Of a stretch of DNA of 52,138 bases, positions 15,001 to 20,064 are shown one piece after another. This DNA comes from Clostridiales bacterium (GTDB taxonomy: Bacteria > Bacillota > Clostridia > Peptostreptococcales > Anaerovoracaceae). A model generated the notes under the pieces. It was not told the origin of the DNA, searched no databases, and saw nothing but the letters and a program-made list of their open reading frames with translations. The stretch spans positions 1 to 52,138 of the forward strand of contig WRMW01000015.1 of NCBI GenBank assembly GCA_009776955.1. The letters are read 5' to 3'. The position numbers and the translations under genes are program-made. Numbering within the stretch: position 1 is the stretch's first letter; each line of letters opens with the position of its first letter.

Positions 15001-18000
15001 ACCGACAGCGTGCCGGGCGCGGGCGATGCCAAGAACATCGGCAACAGCAAGTCCGTGACATACACTATGACCCCCGTGGGCAAGGATGCTCACAACTACA
15101 GGCTGCCAGACACCAAGCGTGATATCACGACGGACATCCTTCCCGTGACGCTTGTGGTGGAACAGGGGCTCTATACCATCACTAGGCCTTACGACGGCAC
15201 GCGCCACGTGCCTGAAAGCACCGGCAGGCTGTTTGTAGGCGGCATTGTGGGCGAAGAGAGGGTGTCTGTAGTCCCGGTTTACGGCGACTATCCGAGCGAA
15301 GACGTAGGCGACTACAAGCTTGTGGCGAACCTCGTCCTCTCCGGCGTAGACCAGCATAACTACCGTCTGCCAGTCCCGAACACGCTTGAGCTGGATGCGT
15401 ATATAACGCCGAAGCCGTTCACGCTCGCGAACATACCTAAGTATGTACAGGTAGGCGACACCAGCCCGCAGACCGTGGATGTGGCGGAGTACGTGGCAGA
15501 AAAGGCCATGGGCAGCCCGCTCGCTTGGACTATATCCGATATCGACGACGGAGGCATCCTTGCGGGAACCCCGTCCATCCCGAACGGCGTGTTGGCGTTC
15601 TCGCTGAACAACACGGCGGTCGTTGGGAACAAGGCCGAGATCACCATAAACCTCGGCAAGTTCGGCAACCATGACGCCACCACCGTGAAAGTGGAGATAG
15701 AGGTCATCGACGAAATTCCGCTTACGCTCTTCATACCGGACCTCGACAAGAAGTATGACGGCAATGCTGTCATTCCGGCGGTGGAAGTAAGGCCTGAGTC
15801 TGTGAGCATACCGGACGACGACATCGAGTTCACATGGATGGATATGGACGGGAATGTGCTTCTTGCCTCAAATACGCCGCCGAGGCTTGCGGGCGACTAC
15901 ACAGTGACGGCCGTTGTCATTGGCGACTCGGCTCTGACGTACAAGGGCAAGGGCGCAAGAGACTTCACCATAGACTATCTGAATGTCATAGTCGAGGTAG
16001 GCGATGAGCTTGGGCTTATAGGCGAAAAGCCGCTCGATAAGTACGATGTGTCCTACACAGGCTTCATAGGCGACGACGACAACGATTATCCGCTTGAAGT
16101 GTGGGCCGTGGCGATGCACGACGACGGCGCGCTGCTGGATGACGACGGCAACTTTGTGAAGGAAGGCACATACCAGATAGGCTTTGTGACCAAGGCCAAG
16201 CTTCTTGACGGCCTGGCGAGCATTAACTACAGGCTGCTGCACGATCCAGGGTATCTGACGGTGCAGTATAAGGATCCCGCCTTTATCACTACGGAAACGG
16301 TGCCGGGCGCCTTTGTGGGCACTCCGTACAGCTATACGCTTCAGGCCAGCGGCGCCATGCCCATCACTTGGAGCTTTGTGGAAGGAAAGCCGACATGGCT
16401 CAACATCAACCCAAGCACAGGGACGCTTTCGGGCACTCCTACCGCAGCTGGCGTGTGGTCGTTCACCATAAGGGCGACAAATGATTTCGGCACGAACGAA
16501 AAAGTGTTCACCATCGGCACTCCGCCGGCCGTCACGCCGAACGAGCTGGAGAACGGCGCCATACACAGGGCGTACGAGCAGGTGCTTATAGCCACAGGCG
16601 TGACGCCCGTGACGTGGAACGTCACAAATGGCGAGCTGCCTCCAGGCATCACGCTTGTTACGCAGACCGGCAACTCCGCTGTAATTTCCGGCATACCGGA
16701 GGAGATAGGGTCGTGGACGTTCACCGTTACGGCGGGCAACAGCGTCGGCTCTACCCCGATGGTCTACACCCTTGTCGTGACCGACGGGCGTGAGAACGAG
16801 AACATATCGCTTACGCTCAGTCCTGCGCATATAGTGCTGACGGAGGGTGTGAGCATTGAGCTTGATGCCATCATCACCAACTACAGCAATGTCGGTGACA
16901 ATGGCAAGCTTCCCAAAGTCACATGGAGCATGGACGGGCTAGAAGTGGCTGTGGACGGCAACACTTGGGGCCTGGCGGCGCAGTCGGGGATCGATCCCAT
17001 GATAGACCTAGAGCCGATGGAAGAAACCGGCGGCATGACCGCGCTTATAAGCACGGCCAAAGACGCTGAGCTCACGCCGCAGACATTCCGCGTCCGTGCG
17101 CTGGTCGTCAATGACGATGGACGGCGGTACACGACGACATCCACTGTAGAGATACTGCCCCTGAACAAGATCGAAAAGGGCAAGACAAACATCCAGGTGC
17201 TAGACGCTGCAGTGACGCTCAACAAGGCGCTTGAAGTAGGGGCGACCGTGCCTGTGCTTATCACCGAGCAAAACCCGGCCGATATCCGTCAGCAAAAAGA
17301 CATGAAAGCATTGTCGTCTGAGTCGTCGGTCAAGCCGCAAAGCGATACTGAGATAGCGACAGGCCTCGAAGATATGGTTGAAAAGGTACGTGTCGCTGCC
17401 GCCGTCTTCCCCAGGAACGTCAAGGATCCGCTGGCTCCTGGAGTGGCTCATAACCCGCAGCTGCAGTTCACGGCCAATATCAGCCCGACGAATGGACGTA
17501 TGGTGGAGATCAACACGCCGTTCACAACCAGAAACGCGACCACAAAGAACCTTGTCCTGCAGTTCCTGCCCAAGGGCGCGGCCGATGTGACCGAGAATTG
17601 GATCACTTCATCGAACGTGTTCAGCCTGAAGGTAGTCGAGACATGGCCGAAGGTCACGCTAAGGACAGAAAAGGCGCTGTCGCTGGCCTTCCCGAACGAT
17701 GTGGTAGGCCTTACGGCCACAAGCCCTGTGGGCAGGGTCGAGTACATGAACGCCACCACCATCCAGAGCGCCACCGTCGCCCTTACGGATACGCTCAGGG
17801 CGAAGGATCCAGAAACAGGCGAGTTCAGGTCTGTGGCTGTCACTGGTTCGCCGAATACCGTGAATCCGAGGAACCGCATAGAGTTTGAAAATGGCAGGGC
17901 TGAGATAAGGCTGGGCAGCCAACAGCTTCCCAATAACAGAAGGCAGACGCTGACCACGGCGCCGCTCACCAAGATGATACCGACCGCGGAGAACGCAGCA

Positions 18001-19866
18001 CGTTTGGCGGTCAAGGTGGAAGGCTTCAAGCTGATGCATGTCGGCAACGGCGGCAACGTGAAGGCGGGCAATATGCCACGGCTCAATATCACGGCCACGA
18101 CAGTGACCACCCTGCCCGCGCTCAGGATGAGCAAGACAAGCATTCCGTTGCTGACGCCGGTACAGGCACTGCAGGCGCCATCTGTGCAAAACGATATCAA
18201 GCCCACCACCATCCAGCTGCTTTCGGGCAACTCCAAGATACCGTTCAGCCAGCTTCCTCTCATCACAGACGTGCAGATAGCGAATGCCGACGCGAGGAAC
18301 CGGCCTTATGCAAACAATCAGGACAGGCTGATAGCAAAGTATCTTGGAAACGGGTTTGTGGAGATTACTGGCACCGGCACCAACGAGCATCCTGGAATCG
18401 GGCCTATAGCAGGGACAGCGGCCTTGAACGTGTTCTTCGAGGGCGCCGCAGGGCCGCGCCTCATGCCCTTCAGGATTACAACCCCTGCGCGTACGGCCCT
18501 CAAGCCTACGAATAAGTCGACGACCATAAACATGAGCCAGTGGCATGTGACAGACGCAGATGACGAAAACGTCTTGGTGGCCACCATACCGGTCACGATG
18601 AATGTCGACAACCTCAGGCTTGGCACTTGGGGGATAATAGGCACACCGGTCGCCAATACCGGCAGCAAGTCGAGGACTCCGGCATGGAACGGACAGGCGG
18701 CTTATACGGATGCGCTCCGCGTAGAGCCGACTCTCGGCGCGGACGGCGAGCCTGTCGGCAACAGCATATCCATATGGGCGAACAAGGAAAGGTTCACGGA
18801 GTTGCTGAAAGAGCACCATTACAATCCTGCGAATGTGAACCTGAACATGAGGTATACGATACGCATCGGCGAGACCACATTGCCGATAAGCAAGGTCGCG
18901 AACAGGAACAATGCAACCCAGACCTTCAACGTGGTGCTGAACATCATGAAGGGCGCCCCGACGTTCACCGTGGCCATGAACAAGACGCGTATGGACATCT
19001 CGGATCCGGAGGCTGTGCAGGCGGCATCGCTGAGGCTTACAAACGTGACCGGCCCGATCAAGAGCATAGAGCTGGTTGAGCGGAACGAATTGCGCAGGCC
19101 AGGCCAGACGCCTACGCCGAGCGATCTCTACTACGTGCCGCCTGAGAGCATCAACGGGCTGAACTTCGTTATCGCAAGAAGGCCGGCCATTGAAGGCGAC
19201 CGGACCAATCCAACAGACCTTATGCAGCCGCTGCCGAACTCCTTGAGGAGGTATAGCGTGATAGTGACGTTCGAAAATGGCCAGAAGGTCAACTCTTGGA
19301 CGATACATCCCACTAGGGGCACCTTCGTTGAGGCCAACAACAAGACCGCGGCCATCAACCCGAGGCAGACAGCGAGCAGAGCCACATTCAGCCGCAACAA
19401 CGCATCGCTCTACAGAAGCACGCCGATGCGTGGCGAGGCCGTCAAGCTCGGCCTGACGACGCCGGTCAACGTTGAGCTTGGTGCGGTAAGCATAGACCCG
19501 GCGACGGTAAGGGCGCTTCAGAACGGTGGCTTCAGGCTTGAGCAGAGCGGTAGGGGCGAATGGTCCATCTACTTCGCCGATGACAGGACGCCGGCAGTGA
19601 CCAACAATTCGGGCGTGGTGCAGTACAACAAGGATCAAACTTTCAGGGCGCCTAAGGCCAGCTACAGGATAAGGCTACAGCTCTGGGCCGAAGGTACGTA
19701 TACCCTGCAGCCCAGGGTTGATGCTCACGGCCTTCCCGTACTGGACAAGACTGGCGAGCAGATAATGGATCCGATACCTCTCAGAGAGCGGAACGCAAAG
19801 GATACGGCGTGGGTCAACAGAAGCAAGCCCACCAACGTCAACTTCACCGTTCGCATAGTGCCGTAA
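1..19866 (+). CDS. Giant repetitive surface protein, Ig-like/YDG/MBG domains (5' end outside window)
   Basis: The frame is open from base 1, so the true start and any signal peptide lie upstream. The GTG at 40 is not a convincing start: the residues just before it (ELSAGLPRRNYLLV) match the end of later units (e.g. DAGLPRANYKLV). At least 6,622 residues are visible. Eight super-units of 665-684 residues begin at nt 82, 2101, 4153, 6196, 8242, 10237, 12277 and 14284. Each runs: putative-Ig domain (TTESP... LSGTAP), three YDG-like domains (KTYDGT, RPYDGT, TKPYDG), a beta domain, a fourth YDG-like domain (KTYDGL) and an MBG-like domain ending in NYxLV. Two more Ig-like domains (16279-16791) lead into a non-repeated C-terminal region of about 1,020 residues. 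By eye I see no cysteine, LPXTG motif, SLH domain or C-terminal membrane segment. The repeats are rich in Asp and Glu. Likely a secreted or surface stalk/adhesin; the anchor must be N-terminal or non-covalent. Confidence 0.9.
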   Translation, partial: ELSAGLPRRNYLLVPETGTLTIADNSVPVINTQSPITLEIGESFTEVLHADGLAPITWEVEDLPTWIAFDGFDTLSGTAPDDQGSFSHTITVKASNPNTPAGAPVTKEIRFNVSAPVDPTDSIFTEDIVATAVSRFYDGTDVATVTFEIPSDSIFATIDAEVLGVASFSDKNVEDGKTVTIDEWYLDGPDDYLYLLPGLDEVTIVPTALTADIWAYELTYNVDFALTRPETREYDGTNLVSDDFEVDFFDVPFAGDVVELEIDNAVFANADAGVNKLVSFDWGLTGADADNYDLPSKPVVRGTIEKKELVVTNGSFVFTKPYDTTTTVLGTDGNLYVGGVMTVDGQEDDVTVTATATEAYPSENARSTPYTIPVSIAMGGTASGNYALSADIMADGLEVPAYITKIDFTPDPLAQKYVKENEAARSISVDLHALVSEKLADSEPLTYTIPAGGITGNAAIVSLTEGPVASPLTFDADGTAGSVDEFVTITVTIDGFTNYNAATATVTVTIVDEDTEIIDFTLSGSLSKTYDGLAVGLPTVTSDPDVGLAYTLTWWNADTGNQLMTIPRDVGAYNVKVEASDDNAVGDEFMGFNITQRQVFVVADPQTADVGGTLPEPLTYTLLEGDDNGFVFGDKTNPPFLTEPQPVYDDGIQLDDDVILEGGSFLITFDPEGELDAGLPRANYKLVHEPGTLTIRDDAPPFITTESPIVFEPGETREITFTATGAKTITWTAADYPNWLTWDADTATLSGTAPDDEASTDTFTVTATNDYPPAHTKTFTLNVSEPVDPGELIEPGATLINPTAWPKTYDGTKVAEVTLEIPEDSLLDGQGLEIEIVAEFGGSDVGLYQVTIISWELKGDNAYKYKLPDHDTAPIAALNARITQLDVLASDFDRVWPAPRPYDGTDLVGADFAFIIVNAQAPFADDDVEIEITRAVFADSALGADDGRNAGTNKPIDYDWRLIGEQSNNYNLSDSIKPEITGTIQQRLLAIGTGSFEFTKPYDGELTVEGYDGAPYVNRIMSIDNDNVTIDVVATEEYEEADVRDNADVSENYFIAANIFLSGIGRDNYTLPADIIENGLVFPARITPLDFRPDPLVQKYVNEDIAARSISVDLEALVSEKLAGTETLSYNIPTGGIIGNGAIVNLSEGPRSNPIVFTADGTAGSVDDSVTVIVKISGFTNYEPATAAITVTIVPSDTDIYDFELSGALGKTYDGLAVDQPTVQVWVNDNLEIADPATYNLTWHNADTDAELAGVPKDAGSYYVKVVASDANAVGDAFLGFNITQKTVHITAEPMEAFVGEKMPEPEVTIDGFVLGDIDNPPFETEPVAVPDPGILLDADDRIAEAGPFLIKFDPEGVLSAGLPRTNYRLVHNPGELDIFDLTVPVITTESPIVFEPDETRTIVLAATGMAPITWNVTGLPSWLTWNASENTLSGTAPIGPATTQTFRVEASNPNTPVGEPVVKVFTLNVSEPLDYEDLIDDDDDEIRATVVGKPYDGNTTANVTIAIPDTSKLYGLGLTINAIAEFDGKDVLRDAFGDIIERPVTVKSWSFAESANSHLYKLPDIETAPIEDLSAAITPRVLRTNVDFAAQGPADSRTYNGLTGTTVTVDIISTVSPMVDDEFEILTSNENFETADAGTDKPISFDWELSGDDAGNYSLPGGRPSVFGDIDPINLIVGGDSFRFIKPFDTDRFVKGFEGEISAFEIIEADKDDVTVSAEAAELYPSANVGAYTIKSNIYITGAGRDNYKLPDAIIADGLHLTAVIEPDSFSLDDYPKFVRQDAAAVQQVIDLGALVAGKNVPQRALDIDWGSPVSSGAIISAISAADGKLMFNASGGVGSTATLPVMIAGIDEKGEPTGFANFGPVTVNVVVTIVENRLTPVELLIPDLDRDYNGAALVATATSTPTVPAGNISYTWKDEYGDPLTPNTAPRNAGTYKVTAYIDPPVAPTEGYIGEMTRTVVIRKKPVIVATSSDPAVVGQKLPEATVSYDGFIGADITNHPLLTWAKPMHDPGVPVDDDDILIGVGAFLIDFEVEAELLPTLPGTNYGLVPSRGELKVEENLAPIIRTESPLVVRMGEDLTVTLDATGADDIVWTVENNPSWFVFDGVDTLSGIAPTTVSTRPMTVTATNSHGADKKIIVVNVSMQLEDDDFVTDEPGVVSAEAFDKTYNGNKTAEVKVELNPNSLLAGLTTVWIDAVAEFDFKDVGTWDVTIRSWSLGGTHSYAYTLPELSGVTIAAMRATISEKVITEGDLIVTRPEPRDYTGTTETTLSIELKDPIAGDEFGIELSGIRLAERHAGGAMPVIYNWAPTGSDAPNYLLLDENKPIVTAAIRQIPLTVDQSDFEIRKIFDGTNTVKLPTPPGELMVEGRLPIDINDVVVTAMPEDYPSAEVGEYWLKTTLALSGDAARNYDLADKEPLFKAYIDKDTFPVDPEPKRVKVGDSSPQSKSLVNVVEGLQLPGDVLTWTVENTSDPANMLRNRSLVNGVYGFYINVPTAPMGTKATITIKVDGFANYEAVIFDLVVEIVSADREPVDFNIPILNKIYDGQPVEPSIVITHTPPVGTHVPAGEITQFDIDGIPASVRYTWQIWSDEANGGAGDYVTYRNGTTVPKDAGRYRALAEIGLPSSTKFIGTATRLFTIDKKQVFVEAEHKHALVGQKLPEATVTYTGFLELGATYPTSQHYALDVHAVPVYDGVPVDINDILTDAGDYAIILSPRATLNDLGARNYELEPRDGKLEVEDPLTPFILTESLAAATVDEEYSNEGEVLTAAGSKPVVWSWTAPAGLEAWLTLNTATGGLSGTPTDVGSWDVLIMADNGVGTSVKEFTITAGRPLDENVDLPTDPATGKIVAVAKDKTYDATEAAEVTIEVPEDSVLYGTEIEIKVVAEFDSKDVGPRTATIVSWELEGPGAYEHQLPKLDSDDFVGFVEALLDAEIEVLEIGEADLDISEVIRPYDGTTDAEFTIELKKPLNDNFAIAIDAGAAFDTPDVGENKAINYDWTFMGGTDADNYLMPSKPDVEGEITHAVITVEQGTYEISKVFDTSRTAFLPPTLAGLVVDGIVGSEDVSVRLEAGLYNNANVSSSHRVRIDIFLTGTAMANYELANPVMYFDAAITLDTFEVNEQRKNVRESDKEPKTLDLSALVSHKKLASDTLSYAITNTTGVLTDVSVNSATGMLEYKLSDSASLIAPYNEGVITTTVSGFMNYAPVTVVVRVSVVDDSITPVDVFVPADGLDKTYDGAEVEIDPSTIEFTIDGQPAGLTSADYVLAWQDGIAPVDVGAHKVTVTVTKDLHVGEYTLTVNIRHRELTVRTQNQYARVGDVLEAPLAVVYGAFAPHAADDRPETVFAAPLPEAAHDPAVMPIGSTLTVADEYIIGFNPEPVLSDTTPGTNYRLVPRRGALTVDRLDIAPTITTEGPLSAEPGQQNYEGELTATGTRPITWTWDAPSGMTDWLQLDADSGKITNKPGMAAPDETSSWTFTVTATSDIGDDEKELKFNISKQLDPDDIIEPGEFEVKASVTDKFYDGNKTANVTITIPETSSIYDEAMAKGWTIKVVAEFFNENVGTWPVTIKNWTLEGDGAYEYNMPALADTPVEVLTAAINQKEIKASDVTITGPAPRSYDGTTETEIEITLNDPIAGDAFEIELGDVAFANRNVGDGKAINYTWTGTGSDAGNYLLLDANKPAVTGDVKHAELTVYRGSFAITKPYDTKTTVIDGAIRGAFLPSGIAPADENIVVVTGEPLEEYPSAAVGTHPIRVRLRATGEGAANYTLSPSEMTINATITKAPAEIGDVTKYVNVSLGGQQTVDLRDHLGDVALASDSLTYSVHMLLDRDGVLAGINEGDVITGGNLRFDMASGIEVGDTATIVVAVGGFSNYADGLMNVIVEVTDLIAVDTYIEPLNKDYNGQALRARFVSTTAGVTIGSNVPEDDVLYTWVYADDPTGTVIFTGAEGPADAGTYKVTAEIVGDSGATWKGKAERIATIRQLHVKVTPDDQYALVGDLRPELTAAAVTYTGFIGDDIANRPLAVEAVPGYDSSAEVDTEGKLTMPGKFAIGFAQPAVLSGEGTTGVNYLLVPGEGELVVDAKKAPVITTESLEVAAIGRVYGETLEADGAKPVAWSWNAPADLRAWLTLNTGTGELTGMPVTVGTWTVRITADNDFGQNSKVFTISSAHEFDEGDLTDDVDGEIKVFVHSRDYNGTAVADVDVLLPDSSNITALGFEVVVVAKFADKNVGTGKAVTIESWHLVAGENATADPDDYKLPSLDSVEFDEDQLVADIRVFQLTNDHLDFSDPSRGYNGTNVAELEITLKEPIADDVFTIEVTATFADETVEKDKFVTYDWTKAGTDAPNYELPLTKPEIYGDIDYATLEVLQGDYTISKPYDTTRDVTTITGEIDVRGIAEGEESIVTVTPVPNAEYGGTNAGNYTIFTRLLLGGEGQANYRLKDSSMMFNAKITPAVFPLSNPAAVKPVNEGDTVTRHSVDFAEYVEEGRLAGDELKFSLASSTAGTILLNAAVDADTGEFTFNLASAATAFTGATQNVSIAVTGFRNYQPVTAVVRVEVVGPNVEIIEFDIDGLDIDNIYNGEPVSATVTPNVPGREVIWLPATGNIALPGNEPPTNVGSYRLRVLVDTRDASGDNGSFGELTKAFNIKPKHATITADNMYALVGEAAPVDTDLSYTHEGFIPKDILGGVMDVLANEPTMKFDDGMDIDDGKLVTAGNFPIDFATKATLRTDIPASNYTLGHLEGSLRVSAEADLVFNTDTELPAAIIGEEYSFVIDVDGVRPIDWALAAPPESPEWLTIDSDGKLTGMPDEPGTWTFDITVTDENDSGNTATRTFTLNASHKLDEGDLPVDDNGQLIVKVTDRQYDGTKIAPVIIELPESSKDENYPDAYIVVDAVFDSKDIGMQDITINGWSMGGEHHYAYSLLDISVFDIASLSAEILVRQLADEDLNFILPEERFYNGNASLDLKVEFIVDDDDPMADDEFEIVASAVFTDSVPGAGDAKNIGNSKSVTYTMTPVGKDAHNYRLPDTKRDITTDILPVTLVVEQGLYTITRPYDGTRHVPESTGRLFVGGIVGEERVSVVPVYGDYPSEDVGDYKLVANLVLSGVDQHNYRLPVPNTLELDAYITPKPFTLANIPKYVQVGDTSPQTVDVAEYVAEKAMGSPLAWTISDIDDGGILAGTPSIPNGVLAFSLNNTAVVGNKAEITINLGKFGNHDATTVKVEIEVIDEIPLTLFIPDLDKKYDGNAVIPAVEVRPESVSIPDDDIEFTWMDMDGNVLLASNTPPRLAGDYTVTAVVIGDSALTYKGKGARDFTIDYLNVIVEVGDELGLIGEKPLDKYDVSYTGFIGDDDNDYPLEVWAVAMHDDGALLDDDGNFVKEGTYQIGFVTKAKLLDGLASINYRLLHDPGYLTVQYKDPAFITTETVPGAFVGTPYSYTLQASGAMPITWSFVEGKPTWLNINPSTGTLSGTPTAAGVWSFTIRATNDFGTNEKVFTIGTPPAVTPNELENGAIHRAYEQVLIATGVTPVTWNVTNGELPPGITLVTQTGNSAVISGIPEEIGSWTFTVTAGNSVGSTPMVYTLVVTDGRENENISLTLSPAHIVLTEGVSIELDAIITNYSNVGDNGKLPKVTWSMDGLEVAVDGNTWGLAAQSGIDPMIDLEPMEETGGMTALISTAKDAELTPQTFRVRALVVNDDGRRYTTTSTVEILPLNKIEKGKTNIQVLDAAVTLNKALEVGATVPVLITEQNPADIRQQKDMKALSSESSVKPQSDTEIATGLEDMVEKVRVAAAVFPRNVKDPLAPGVAHNPQLQFTANISPTNGRMVEINTPFTTRNATTKNLVLQFLPKGAADVTENWITSSNVFSLKVVETWPKVTLRTEKALSLAFPNDVVGLTATSPVGRVEYMNATTIQSATVALTDTLRAKDPETGEFRSVAVTGSPNTVNPRNRIEFENGRAEIRLGSQQLPNNRRQTLTTAPLTKMIPTAENAARLAVKVEGFKLMHVGNGGNVKAGNMPRLNITATTVTTLPALRMSKTSIPLLTPVQALQAPSVQNDIKPTTIQLLSGNSKIPFSQLPLITDVQIANADARNRPYANNQDRLIAKYLGNGFVEITGTGTNEHPGIGPIAGTAALNVFFEGAAGPRLMPFRITTPARTALKPTNKSTTINMSQWHVTDADDENVLVATIPVTMNVDNLRLGTWGIIGTPVANTGSKSRTPAWNGQAAYTDALRVEPTLGADGEPVGNSISIWANKERFTELLKEHHYNPANVNLNMRYTIRIGETTLPISKVANRNNATQTFNVVLNIMKGAPTFTVAMNKTRMDISDPEAVQAASLRLTNVTGPIKSIELVERNELRRPGQTPTPSDLYYVPPESINGLNFVIARRPAIEGDRTNPTDLMQPLPNSLRRYSVIVTFENGQKVNSWTIHPTRGTFVEANNKTAAINPRQTASRATFSRNNASLYRSTPMRGEAVKLGLTTPVNVELGAVSIDPATVRALQNGGFRLEQSGRGEWSIYFADDRTPAVTNNSGVVQYNKDQTFRAPKASYRIRLQLWAEGTYTLQPRVDAHGLPVLDKTGEQIMDPIPLRERNAKDTAWVNRSKPTNVNFTVRIVP
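82..16278 (+). repeat. Eight tandem ~2.0-kb protein-coding super-repeats
   Basis: Spacings between equivalent prolines or alanines at unit starts are 2019, 2052, 2043, 2046, 1995, 2040, 2007 and 1995 bp, always in frame. The units are clearly homologous at protein level but diverged in DNA. The first three look most alike: the segments QKYVKENEAARSISVDL and QKYVNEDIAARSISVDL of units 1 and 2 are nearly the same, while the matching parts of units 4-8 are much changed. A partial ninth unit (Ig-like domain only) follows at 16279, and the tail of an earlier unit lies at bases 1-81. Confidence 0.9.
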
Positions 19867-19895
19867 TCCGCTGTCGCCAAACATTCAATATCCTG

Positions 19896-19928
19896 AGAGC
19901 CCTGGCGCGAAAGCGCTGGGGCTCTTTG
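19896..19928 (+). terminator. Intrinsic terminator of the giant surface-protein gene
   Basis: A 13-bp stem (AGAGCCCTGGCGC with GCGCTGGGGCTCT, including two G-U pairs) closes on a GAAA tetraloop. It lies 30 bases after the stop codon. The following T tract is short (CTTTGCAT), so efficiency is uncertain. Confidence 0.75.
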
Positions 19929-19962
19929 CATAAAAAACACAAAAATGATACCTCTTTGCCAC

Positions 19963-20001
19963 ACGTTCTTATTGAACGTACCCCCCATTTTCGGGTATAA
20001 T
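19963..20001 (+). promoter_or_regulatory. Promoter with overlapping palindrome upstream of the zinc-ribbon protein gene
   Basis: TTGAAC (19972-19977), an 18-bp spacer and a perfect TATAAT (19996-20001) make a strong housekeeping-type promoter. An inverted repeat ACGTTC-N5-GAACGT (19963-19979) overlaps the -35 box and could be an operator; its regulator is unknown. A leader of about 55 bases precedes the next ATG. Confidence 0.75.
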
Positions 20002-20064
20002 AATCTGAATACTTATGCGTAGGCAAGTACGCGGAAAAAGTGAGCCATTGAAAGGGGAAGCTAA

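Noticed and set aside
3529..19638. Long minus-strand open frames opposite the giant gene (e.g. 3529-5283, 9139-10371, 12799-14055, 17659-19638)
   Set aside because: They mirror the GC-biased codons of the plus-strand gene, lack recognisable domains and ribosome-binding sites, and recur at matching places in the repeats.
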